Positions 8,402 through 15,185 of a DNA stretch of 21,224 bases are shown here, in pieces. The translations under genes were made by a program, and so were the position numbers. Positions within the stretch are counted from its first letter, which is position 1, and the number at the start of each line of letters is the position of its first letter. Under the pieces are notes generated by a model. That model was given only the letters and a program-made list of their open reading frames with translations, was not told the origin of the DNA and did no database searches. This DNA is from RBG-16-66-20 sp049651845 (GTDB lineage Bacteria > Pseudomonadota > Gammaproteobacteria > Burkholderiales > SG8-39): contig JBASCW010000143.1 in NCBI GenBank assembly GCA_049651845.1, forward strand, positions 1 to 21,224, read 5' to 3'.

Positions 8402-11149
8402 GTGCTGCAAGGTCATGTCATCGTCTTGGTGGCCTTCGCCTACCTGGGGCTGCTGTTCGGCATTGCCTACTACGCCGACCAGCGTGCCGACGCCGGCCGT
8501 TCGGTCATCGACAACCCGACGATCTACGCGCTGTCGCTCGCGGTCTACGCGACGGCCTGGACGTTTTACGGCTCGGTGGGACGCGCAGCAAGCGACGGCA
8601 TCGGCTTCCTGCCGATCTATCTCGGCCCCACGCTGATGATCGCGCTGTGGTGGCTGGTGATGCGCAAGATCATCCGCATCAGCAAGGCGAGCCGCATCAC
8701 GTCGCTGGCGGATTTCATCGCCTCGCGCTATGGCAAGAGCGCGCTGCTGGGCGGCCTGGTGACGGTGATCGCGGTGATCGGCATCCTGCCCTACATATCG
8801 CTGCAGCTAAAGGCGATTTCCACCAGCTACGCGATCCTGCTGCAGTACCCGGAGATCAACATGCCGGCGAGCGCCGCGGCTGGCAGCCACGCGCTTGCCG
8901 CCGACACCGCGTTCTGGGTGGCCATGATCCTCGCGGCGTTCACGATCCTCTTCGGCACGCGGCACCTGGATGCCGCCGAGCACCACGAGGGCATGGTCGC
9001 CGCGATCGCGTTCGAATCCCTGGTCAAGCTGCTCGCCTTCGTCGCGGTCGGGCTGTTCGTGAGCTACGGCATGTTCGACGGCATCGGCGACATCTTCGGG
9101 CGCGCGCGAGCCGAGGAGCGCTTGAGCCCCATGCTCGCGCCGCTCGACGGCGTGGCGGGCGGCTACGCAAGCTGGGTCTGGCTGACGATCCTCTCCATGC
9201 TGGCCATCATGTTCCTGCCGCGCCAGTTCCAGGTGGCGGTGATCGAGAACAAGAACGAGCAGCACCTCTCCAAGGCGATCTGGCTATTTCCGCTCTACAT
9301 GCTGGCGATCAACCTGTTCGTGCTGCCGATCGCCTTCGGCGGCAACCTGCACTTCGCGCCAGGCACCGTGGATGCCGACACCTACGTGCTGACGCTGCCC
9401 ATGGCCGCCAAGCAGGAGGGGCTCGCGCTGCTGGTGTTCATCGGCGGGCTGTCGGCCGCGACCGGCATGGTGATCGTGGAGACCATCGCGCTCTCGACCA
9501 TGGTCTGCAATGACCTGGTGATGCCGGTGCTGCTGCGGCTCAAGCGGCTGCGGCTGGCCGAGCGCCGCGACTTGACCGCGCTGCTGATCGGCATCCGCCG
9601 CGGCGCGATCATCGGCATCCTGCTGCTTGGCTACCTCTACTTCCGGCTCGCCGGGGAGGCCTATGCGCTGGTCTCCATCGGCCTGGTGTCGTTCGCCGCA
9701 GTGGCGCAGTTCGCACCGGTGCTGCTGGGAGGAATCTTCTGGAAAGGCGGCACGCGCAACGGCGCGCTTGCGGGCTTGCTCGCGGGCTTCGCGGTCTGGT
9801 GCTACACGCTGCTGATGCCGGCGCTGGCGCGATCCGGCTGGGTGCCCATCGGCCTCATGCAGGAGGGTCCGTTCGGCATCACGCTGCTCAAGCCCCTGGA
9901 GCTGTTCGGCCTGACCGGACTGGACCAGATCACGCACGCGATGATCTGGAGCATGATCGCCAACATCGGCGCCTACCTGGCGGTATCGCTCTCGGGGTCC
10001 CAGAGTGCCGACGAGACCCGCCAGGCGAGCCTGTTCGTAGACGTGTTCCGCCAGAGCGGCGAGGCCGGCGGCGCGCGCTTCTGGCGCGGCACCGCCTCGG
10101 CGCCGGACCTCTACGATCTGCTGGCGCGCTTCCAGGGCGCGGCGGTCGCCGATGCCGCCTTTGCCGACTACGCGCGCGCGCGCGGCCTGCGCTGGCCGGA
10201 CCAGAGCTTCGTCGCGGATGCCGAATTCGTCCACTACGTCGAAGTGCAGCTCGCGGGTGCGATCGGCGCAGCCTCGGCGCGGATCATGGTCGGGTCGGTG
10301 GTCAAGGAAGAGGCGCTGACCATCGACGAGGTGCGCGAGATCCTGGACGAGGCGTCGCAGGTGGTGGTCTACAGCCACCGCCTGGAGCAGAAGTCGCGGG
10401 AGCTCGAGCATGCCACCGAGGAGCTGCGCGCGGCCAACGAGCGCCTCGAGGAACTCGATCGCCTGAAGGACGATTTCGTCTCGACGGTGTCGCACGAGCT
10501 CCGCACGCCGCTCACCTCGATCCGCACCTTCTCGCAGATCCTGCGCGACAACCCCGGCCTCGACCCGGCCGAGCGCGCGCGCCAGCTCGGTATCGTCATC
10601 AAGGAAAGCGAGCGCCTGACGCGCCTCATCAACCAGATCCTCGACGTCTCCAAACTCGAGTCGGGCAACGTCGAGTGGCATCCGGGGCCCGTGGACATGA
10701 AGGAGATCGTCGAAGACACGGTCGCGGCTATGAGCGAGTTGTTCAAGGAAAAGAGCATCGAGCTGCGCACGCGGGTTCCCGAGCGCGTGCCGGTGGTGAC
10801 TGCAGATCTCGACCGCATCGTCCAGGTGATGCTCAACCTGCTTTCCAACGCGGTGAAGTTCTGCGACGCCGGCCAAGGCAGGGTGGAAGTCGCGCTCTCC
10901 CAGGCAGGACGCTACCTGCGCGTGGACGTGCGCGACAACGGGCCGGGCATCGCGCCCGAAGAGCAGGAGGCGATCTTCGACAAATTCCGCCAGGCCAGCG
11001 ATCCTCTCCTCGGGAAACCCCAGGGCTTCGGCCTGGGACTGCACATCTGCAAGCGGATCGTCGAGCGCCTCGGCGGCCGCATCTGGGTCGCGAGCGGACT
11101 GCGCGAGGGGACCTGTTTCTCCTTCACGTTGCCGATCGAGGCCGCCTGA
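8402..11149 (+). CDS. SLC5-type sensor histidine kinase (CrbS/MxtR/CbrA-like)
   Basis: The protein has 915 residues. The first 530 or so form a sodium/solute-symporter (SLC5) fold with about 13 hydrophobic helices; TSLADFIASRYGKSALLGG and a PRQFQVAVIENKNE motif mark the family. Residues 541-655 look like the STAC linker (LFVDVFRQSGE... SVVKEEALTIDEVREILDEASQ). A heptad-rich stretch (about 658-690) leads into the kinase. His698 in the SHELRTPLTSIRTF H-box is the phosphorylation site. N812 (NLLSNAVKF), the G1 box DNGPGI at 845, FDKFRQ and GFGLGLHI follow. No PAS or receiver domain is seen, which is shorter than CbrA or MxtR. The start is GTG, preceded by AAGGGA. Such kinases (CrbS/CrbR, MxtR/ErdR) control acs and acetate uptake, matching both neighbours. 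A response regulator must lie elsewhere. Confidence 0.92.
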   Translation: MLQGHVIVLVAFAYLGLLFGIAYYADQRADAGRSVIDNPTIYALSLAVYATAWTFYGSVGRAASDGIGFLPIYLGPTLMIALWWLVMRKIIRISKASRITSLADFIASRYGKSALLGGLVTVIAVIGILPYISLQLKAISTSYAILLQYPEINMPASAAAGSHALAADTAFWVAMILAAFTILFGTRHLDAAEHHEGMVAAIAFESLVKLLAFVAVGLFVSYGMFDGIGDIFGRARAEERLSPMLAPLDGVAGGYASWVWLTILSMLAIMFLPRQFQVAVIENKNEQHLSKAIWLFPLYMLAINLFVLPIAFGGNLHFAPGTVDADTYVLTLPMAAKQEGLALLVFIGGLSAATGMVIVETIALSTMVCNDLVMPVLLRLKRLRLAERRDLTALLIGIRRGAIIGILLLGYLYFRLAGEAYALVSIGLVSFAAVAQFAPVLLGGIFWKGGTRNGALAGLLAGFAVWCYTLLMPALARSGWVPIGLMQEGPFGITLLKPLELFGLTGLDQITHAMIWSMIANIGAYLAVSLSGSQSADETRQASLFVDVFRQSGEAGGARFWRGTASAPDLYDLLARFQGAAVADAAFADYARARGLRWPDQSFVADAEFVHYVEVQLAGAIGAASARIMVGSVVKEEALTIDEVREILDEASQVVVYSHRLEQKSRELEHATEELRAANERLEELDRLKDDFVSTVSHELRTPLTSIRTFSQILRDNPGLDPAERARQLGIVIKESERLTRLINQILDVSKLESGNVEWHPGPVDMKEIVEDTVAAMSELFKEKSIELRTRVPERVPVVTADLDRIVQVMLNLLSNAVKFCDAGQGRVEVALSQAGRYLRVDVRDNGPGIAPEEQEAIFDKFRQASDPLLGKPQGFGLGLHICKRIVERLGGRIWVASGLREGTCFSFTLPIEAA

Positions 11150-11151
11150 GT

Positions 11152-11184
11152 GCGCTGCGGTGCAGCATCGCGCTGCGGTGCAGC
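11152..11184 (+). repeat. Tandem 15-base direct repeat after the kinase gene
   Basis: GCGCTGCGGTGCAGC occurs at 11152-11166 and again at 11170-11184, separated by ATC, starting two bases after the kinase stop. Each copy contains GCTGC-GGT-GCAGC, which can fold into a 5-base-pair stem. No T-run follows, so this is not an ordinary terminator. It could slow transcription between the kinase and the symporter genes or bind a regulator. Confidence 0.7.
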
Positions 11185-11202
11185 GTGTAAGTCCTCTGTA
11201 AG
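11183..11202 (+). promoter_or_regulatory. TGTAAG direct repeats before the symporter genes (possible activator site)
   Basis: TGTAAG occurs at 11186-11191 and 11197-11202, 11 bases apart, so both face the same side of the helix. The longer word GCGTGTAAG (11183-11191) also occurs before acs at 6169-6177. A candidate promoter follows: TTTTCA (11204-11209), 17 bases, TATTCT (11227-11232). That would put the repeats near -45, a usual activator position. The predicted transcript start falls very close to the ribosome site, which weakens the promoter call. Confidence 0.35.
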
Positions 11203-11247
11203 ATTTTCACATCAGGATGCGCTAGCTATTCTTCCTAGGAGGGAGCA

Positions 11248-11514
11248 ATGGAGCTGACGGAGAAGCACAAGGAGTACTGGCGGAAGAACCTCGTCATCAC
11301 CGGGGTCCTGCTGGCAGTCTGGTTCGTTGTGACTTTTGTCGAAGCGTGGTTTGCACGGGAGTTGAACGGCATCACGTTCTTCGGCTTCCCACTTGGCTTC
11401 TACATGTCGGCGCAGGGATCCCTCGCCATCTACGTGATCATCATCGGCATCTACGCCTGGTACATGACCAAGCTTGACAAGGAATACGGCGTCGACGAAG
11501 GAGACCTCGAATGA
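11248..11514 (+). CDS. DUF4212 small subunit of Na+/solute symporter
   Basis: This 88-residue membrane protein has the typical opening TEKHKEYWRKNLVIT, two hydrophobic helices (about 17-38 and 55-75), FARELNGITFFGFPLGFYMSAQGS between them, and YAWYMTKLDKEYGVDE at the end. This matches the DUF4212/TIGR03647 small partner that always precedes the VC_2705-type symporter. TAGGAGGGA gives a strong ribosome site. Its TGA overlaps the next ATG (ATGA), so the two subunits are translationally coupled. With acs upstream, acetate or another short carboxylate is the likely substrate. Confidence 0.93.
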   Translation: MELTEKHKEYWRKNLVITGVLLAVWFVVTFVEAWFARELNGITFFGFPLGFYMSAQGSLAIYVIIIGIYAWYMTKLDKEYGVDEGDLE

Positions 11515-13583
11515 ACCAGGTCGTCTCGCATTCGGCTTTCAAGAGCCAGCTCAAGAAGTACTACAGCTTCTACGCCGGCGGCTTCCTCGGCTTCGTGATT
11601 CTGCTCGGCATCGCCGAGCAGATGGGCATGTCGCAGCGCTGGATCGGTTACTGGTTCCTGTTCGCCACCATCGCCCTGTACGCCGGCATCGGCATCATGA
11701 GCCGCACCTCGGAGGTGGCGGAGTACTACGTCGCGGGGCGGCGCGTGCCGGCGTTCTTCAACGGCATGGCGACCGGCGCGGACTGGATGAGCGCGGCCTC
11801 CTTCATCGGCATGGCCGGCACGCTGTTTCTTGGCGGCTATGATGGCCTCGCCTGGGTGATGGGCTGGACGGGGGGGTACTGCCTGGTGGCGTTGTTCCTC
11901 GCCCCCTACCTGCGCAAGTTCGGCCAGTTCACGATTCCGGACTTCCTCGCCGAGCGCTATGGCGGCAACGTTGTTCGCACCATTGGCATCATCTCGGCGA
12001 TTACCTGCTCGTTCGTCTACGTGGTGGCGCAGATCTACGGCGTCGGCCTGATCACCAGCCGCTTCACCGGCCTGGAGTTCGGCATCGGCGTGTTCGTAGG
12101 CCTCGGCGGCATTCTGGTGTGCTCGATGCTGGGCGGGATGCGCGCGGTGACCTGGACGCAGGTGGCGCAGTACATCATTCTCATCATCGCCTACCTCACG
12201 CCGGTGGTCTGGCTGGGCACCAAGCACACCGGTATCCCGGTGCCGCAGATTGCCTATGGATACACGCTGCAGGAGGTGACGAAGCTCGAGAAGAAGATCA
12301 CCGCGGATCCGAAGGAGCAGGAGGTGCGGAAGATCTTCGCTGACCGCGCGGCGGCGGGCAAAGCGGCGCTGGCCAGCCCGGACAAGGCATACGCGGAGGG
12401 CAAGGCCAAGGTCGAGAAGGACTTGGCCGACCTGAAGGCCCAGAACGCCCCGGCGGACAAGGTGGCGGCCGCGCAGAAGGCCGTGGACGCCTATCCCAAG
12501 AGCGTGGACGACGCGAAGAAGGTTTACGCCAGGGAATCCGGGCTGGGCGCGCGCGCAAATCCTCCCCGCCCGCATGCGCAGGCATTCCCGGGCAAGGATG
12601 AAGCGGCGCAGAACGTGGCGCGCTGGAACTTCATCGGCATCGTGTTCTGCATGATGTTCGGTACCGCGGCCTTGCCGCACATCCTGATGCGCTACTACAC
12701 CACGCCCAGCGTGCAGGAGGCGCGCGTGTCGGTGTTCTGGTCGCTGTTCTTCATCTTCCTGCTGTACTTCACCGCGCCCTGCCTCGCGGTGCTGGCGAAG
12801 TTCGACATGTACAGCAACCTGGTCGGCAGCTCGTTCGCGTCGCTGCCTGCATGGGCGGCGAACTGGGCGAGGGTGGACCCGACGCTGCTCAACATCACGG
12901 ACTGGAACAAGGACGGCATCGTGCAATGGGCCGAGGTGGTGATCGGCGGCGACCTGATCGTGCTGGCGACGCCCGAGATCGCCGGGCTGCCGTACGTGGT
13001 GTCGGGCCTGGTGGCTGCCGGCGGCCTCGCGGCGGCGCTCTCGACCGCGGACGGCCTGCTGCTGACGATCGCCAACGCGCTCTCGCACGACCTGTATTAC
13101 AAGATGATCGACCCGACGGCTTCGACGACGAAGCGCGTGACGATCTCCAAGGTCCTGCTGGTGGTGGTGGCGATCGTGGCCGCATACGTGACGTCGCTCA
13201 AGCCGGGAGACATCCTGTTCCTGGTCGGCGCGGCCTTCTCGCTGGCGGCTTCGGCGTTCTTCCCGCCGCTGGTGATGGGCGTATTCTGGAAGCGCGCCAA
13301 CAAGTGGGGGGCGATCATCGGCATGGCCGCGGGCTTGAGTGTGTGCGTGTATTACATGTTGCGCACCTACCCGTTCTTCACCAACATGGGTGTGCCGAAG
13401 ATGGACCTCTGGTTCAGCTTGAGCCCGGTATCAGCCGGCATGTTCGGCCTGCCGGTGGGCATCGTGACGATCTGGATCGTCAGCCTGCTGACGTCGCCGC
13501 CGTCGAAGGAGGTGCAGGAGCTGGTGGAGCACGTGCGCTACCCGCACCTGAGGGGCGACAGCGTGGTGAGCGAAGCGCGGTAA
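11511..13583 (+). CDS. VC_2705-family sodium/solute symporter, large subunit
   Basis: The 690-residue protein is an SLC5-fold cation/solute symporter. The first helices carry YYVAGRRVPAFFNGMATGADWMSAASFIGMAG, followed by FTIPDFLAERYGG and the later ATPEIAGLPYVVSGLVAAGGLAAALSTADGLLLTIANALSHDLYY core, which should include the Na+ site. Two oddities stand out. Residues about 245-370 form a long Lys/Ala/Asp-rich soluble insertion of coiled-coil character. Residues 464-475 (DWNKDGIVQWAE) fit the canonical calcium-binding EF-hand loop. The protein is longer than ordinary SLC5 symporters, mainly because of the insertion. It is coupled to the DUF4212 gene by ATGA. Acetate uptake is inferred from acs and the CrbS-like kinase; pyruvate, propionate or another short acid is possible. 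Confidence 0.93.
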   Translation: MNQVVSHSAFKSQLKKYYSFYAGGFLGFVILLGIAEQMGMSQRWIGYWFLFATIALYAGIGIMSRTSEVAEYYVAGRRVPAFFNGMATGADWMSAASFIGMAGTLFLGGYDGLAWVMGWTGGYCLVALFLAPYLRKFGQFTIPDFLAERYGGNVVRTIGIISAITCSFVYVVAQIYGVGLITSRFTGLEFGIGVFVGLGGILVCSMLGGMRAVTWTQVAQYIILIIAYLTPVVWLGTKHTGIPVPQIAYGYTLQEVTKLEKKITADPKEQEVRKIFADRAAAGKAALASPDKAYAEGKAKVEKDLADLKAQNAPADKVAAAQKAVDAYPKSVDDAKKVYARESGLGARANPPRPHAQAFPGKDEAAQNVARWNFIGIVFCMMFGTAALPHILMRYYTTPSVQEARVSVFWSLFFIFLLYFTAPCLAVLAKFDMYSNLVGSSFASLPAWAANWARVDPTLLNITDWNKDGIVQWAEVVIGGDLIVLATPEIAGLPYVVSGLVAAGGLAAALSTADGLLLTIANALSHDLYYKMIDPTASTTKRVTISKVLLVVVAIVAAYVTSLKPGDILFLVGAAFSLAASAFFPPLVMGVFWKRANKWGAIIGMAAGLSVCVYYMLRTYPFFTNMGVPKMDLWFSLSPVSAGMFGLPVGIVTIWIVSLLTSPPSKEVQELVEHVRYPHLRGDSVVSEAR

Positions 13584-13600
13584 TCCCGGCGCCCGCGAAG

Positions 13601-13625
13601 AGGGCCCGCCATGGCGGGCCCTTTT
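13601..13625. terminator. Intrinsic terminator after the symporter gene
   Basis: A perfect 22-base palindrome (13601-13622, centred on CCATGG) is followed by TTTT. It lies 18 bases after the symporter stop. The converging TPR gene stops 4 bases beyond, so it can serve both sides, although the T-run favours the plus strand. Confidence 0.9.
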
Positions 13626-13628
13626 CAT

Positions 13629-14216
13629 TTATACGACGAGATCCTTGACCAGGTGGGCGAGGTCACCGCGGCCGGAATCGACGATCAGCCGGCGGGTCAT
13701 GCGCGGATCGAAGCGCAGCAGGTGCATGACGGCCTGCTCGAAGCGTTCTTTCCGGCCGGTGACGTGCAGCGCCATGCCGAGCTGGTACCAGGCATGGGGG
13801 TTCATCGGCTGGAGCCTGGCCGCCTCCTCGAGCGCAGCAGCGGCCTCCTCGTGCTGACCCAGCGCCGCGTGCGCGAGGCCCAGGCCGTACCAGGCGCGAT
13901 CGAGCGCCGGGCGCAGTCGCGTCGCCTCACGGAAGGCTGTGATCGCCTCGGCATGCCGGCTGCGCTGGTCGAGCGTGTAGCCCAGGTTGAAGTGGGCCAC
14001 GGCGTTGCCAGGCTCCGCGCGCAGCACAGCCCTGAAATGAGGCTCGGCCTCGTCGAAGCGATTCTCGGAAGCGAGCAGATAGGCGATGCGGTTCACTGGC
14101 CGCAGGAAATCCGGCTGCACCCGCGCGGCTGCGCTGTAGGCGGCAATCGCCTGCGGCGTGCGCCGCAACAGCTCGAGCACGCGCCCCTGAAGGTAATATC
14201 GCCAATGATCCGTCAT
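13629..14216 (-). CDS. Tetratricopeptide-repeat protein
   Basis: This 195-residue soluble protein is built of about five TPR units of 34 residues: WRYYLQGRVLELLRRTPQAI, LRPVNRIAYLLASENRFDEA, AVAHFNLGYTLDQRSRHAEA, DRAWYGLGLAHAALGQHEEA and PHAWYQLGMALHVTGRKERF each open a repeat. No signal peptide or enzyme domain is visible. TPR arrays bind partner proteins; the partner cannot be predicted here. The first repeat begins at once after the ATG, which supports this start. The start codon is only 8 bases from the start of the divergent membrane-protein gene, so its promoter must lie inside that gene. Confidence 0.88.
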   Translation of the reverse strand: MTDHWRYYLQGRVLELLRRTPQAIAAYSAAARVQPDFLRPVNRIAYLLASENRFDEAEPHFRAVLRAEPGNAVAHFNLGYTLDQRSRHAEAITAFREATRLRPALDRAWYGLGLAHAALGQHEEAAAALEEAARLQPMNPHAWYQLGMALHVTGRKERFEQAVMHLLRFDPRMTRRLIVDSGRGDLAHLVKDLVV

Positions 14217-14224
14217 CCGGTCCC

Positions 14225-14518
14225 ATGTACGAGATTATCGTAATTCTGAAGGCGCTGACCGAAGTTGCCGGCGTGGCGTTCCTCGGCCAAGGCATCCTCT
14301 GGGTCATTGCGGGCGCGAAGCGCGACCAGAACGTCGTCTACAACCTGTTCAAGATACTCACCTCACCGGTAACGCGGGTCACGCGCGCCATCACGCCGCG
14401 CGTGATCATCGATGCGCACATCGGGCTTGTGGCGTTCTTCCTGCTGATGGTGCTGTGGGTGGTGCTCACCGCCCTGAAGATCAAGATGGTGCTCGATGCC
14501 GCCGCGGGCGGCGGTTGA
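14225..14518 (+). CDS. Short two-helix membrane protein, unknown function
   Basis: The product has 97 residues with two hydrophobic helices, about 3-29 and 64-86. A basic cytoplasmic-looking segment (AKRDQNVVYNLFKILTSPVTRVTRAITPRVIID) joins them, and a short glycine tail ends the protein. I do not recognise a named family. No good ribosome site precedes the ATG. Codon use resembles the neighbours, and the gene fills the space before tRNA-Ser, so it is probably real. Confidence 0.7.
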   Translation: MYEIIVILKALTEVAGVAFLGQGILWVIAGAKRDQNVVYNLFKILTSPVTRVTRAITPRVIIDAHIGLVAFFLLMVLWVVLTALKIKMVLDAAAGGG

Positions 14519-14545
14519 GATAAACTGCGCACCTTGCCGTGCCCC

Positions 14546-14636
14546 GGAGAGATGGCCGAGCGGCTTAAGGCGCACGCTTGGAAAGCGTGTGTACGCTAAT
14601 CACGTACCGTGGGTTCGAATCCCACTCTCTCCGCCA
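14546..14636 (+). tRNA. tRNA-Ser (anticodon GGA)
   Basis: The acceptor stem GGAGAGA pairs with TCTCTCC, followed by discriminator G and an encoded CCA. The anticodon stem CACGC/GCGTG encloses TTGGAAA, giving anticodon GGA at 14580-14582, which reads UCC and UCU. A long variable arm (TGTACG...CGTACC) is typical of serine tRNAs, and the T-arm is GTGGG-TTCGAAT-CCCAC. It is complete. Confidence 0.97.
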
Positions 14637-14643
14637 GCTCCTC

Positions 14644-14664
14644 CGCCCGATGCCTAGTCGGGCG
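14644..14664. terminator. Possible hairpin between tRNA-Ser and the zinc-ribbon gene
   Basis: CGCCCGA and TCGGGCG pair as a 7-base GC-rich stem around a 7-base loop. It lies 8 bases after the tRNA and spans the stop codon of the converging gene. No T-run follows on either strand, so terminator function is doubtful. Confidence 0.3.
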
Positions 14665-15031
14665 ACCCCGGCTTGATCAGGCGCCATTCGTGGCTGCACT
14701 TTCGGCAGCAGACCTGCGACGCGGACACGAACTTGAATCGTGCGTACGCGCCACAAGTACCACAGGTCGCCAGTTCGCCGAGCTCTTCGGCTTCCATCAG
14801 GAGTTTCTGGTAGCGGGCCATGCCGTAGATTCCCAATGCGAAGGCGGCCGTGATGAGCACGGCGTAAACCAGCAAGCGCGCAATCGAACCACGGTAGCTG
14901 ATCTCCTCCACGCAAGCCCCGATCGCAATCAGGCAGAGCACGCCGCTGACGAACCAGGCGTGGCCCTCGATCAGGCGCCGCTCGTACCAGCGCGCGAAGC
15001 CGAGGCGGCGGATGCTGTCCGCGGGTTCCAC
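14654..15031 (-). CDS. Two-helix membrane protein with C-terminal zinc ribbon
   Basis: The 125-residue protein has a basic start, two hydrophobic helices (about 24-45 and 50-72) and a cytoplasmic tail. The tail carries two cysteine pairs, CGTC and CRKC (the latter in CCRKCSHEW), about 18 residues apart, the pattern of a zinc ribbon. I do not recognise a named family. The GTG start has no good ribosome site, and no ATG precedes it in frame, so the exact start is uncertain. The gene diverges from the SRP RNA gene with only 27 bases between its start codon and the RNA 5' end; GATAAT on the minus strand could be its -10. Confidence 0.75.
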   Translation of the reverse strand: MEPADSIRRLGFARWYERRLIEGHAWFVSGVLCLIAIGACVEEISYRGSIARLLVYAVLITAAFALGIYGMARYQKLLMEAEELGELATCGTCGAYARFKFVSASQVCCRKCSHEWRLIKPGSPD

Positions 15032-15046
15032 GGGACCATTATCACT

Positions 15047-15052
15047 TACAAT
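15047..15052 (+). promoter_or_regulatory. -10 element of the SRP RNA gene
   Basis: TACAAT matches the -10 consensus at 5 of 6 bases and ends 7 bases before the 5' end of the RNA as judged from the terminal stem at 15059. No convincing -35 is seen at the usual spacing. Confidence 0.55.
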
Positions 15053-15058
15053 GAGTGC

Positions 15059-15153
15059 GGCGGGCCCCCCCGCATTGCAGCCTGGTGAACCTGGTCAGGT
15101 CCGGAAGGAAGCAGCCACAGCTGGATCCTGCAAGTGCCGGGGTCAGGCTCGCC
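15059..15153 (+). ncRNA. ffs: 4.5S signal recognition particle RNA
   Basis: The conserved domain IV core GGTCAGGTCCGGAAGGAAGC is present, including the GGAA tetraloop, followed by AGCAGCCA and GTGCCGGG. The ends pair as GGCGGGCC with GGCTCGCC (one G-U pair), which sets the boundaries at about 95 nucleotides. The RNA joins Ffh to deliver nascent membrane proteins to FtsY. Placement just before dnaX is common in Beta- and Gammaproteobacteria. Confidence 0.96.
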
Positions 15154-15185
15154 TTATCGCTTCCATCGGCGGCTAAAATCTGCGC

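Noticed and set aside
9284..13088. Long minus-strand frames opposite the kinase and symporter (586 and 545 codons)
   Set aside because: They are His/Arg/Glu-rich shadow frames; the plus strand has clear domains throughout.
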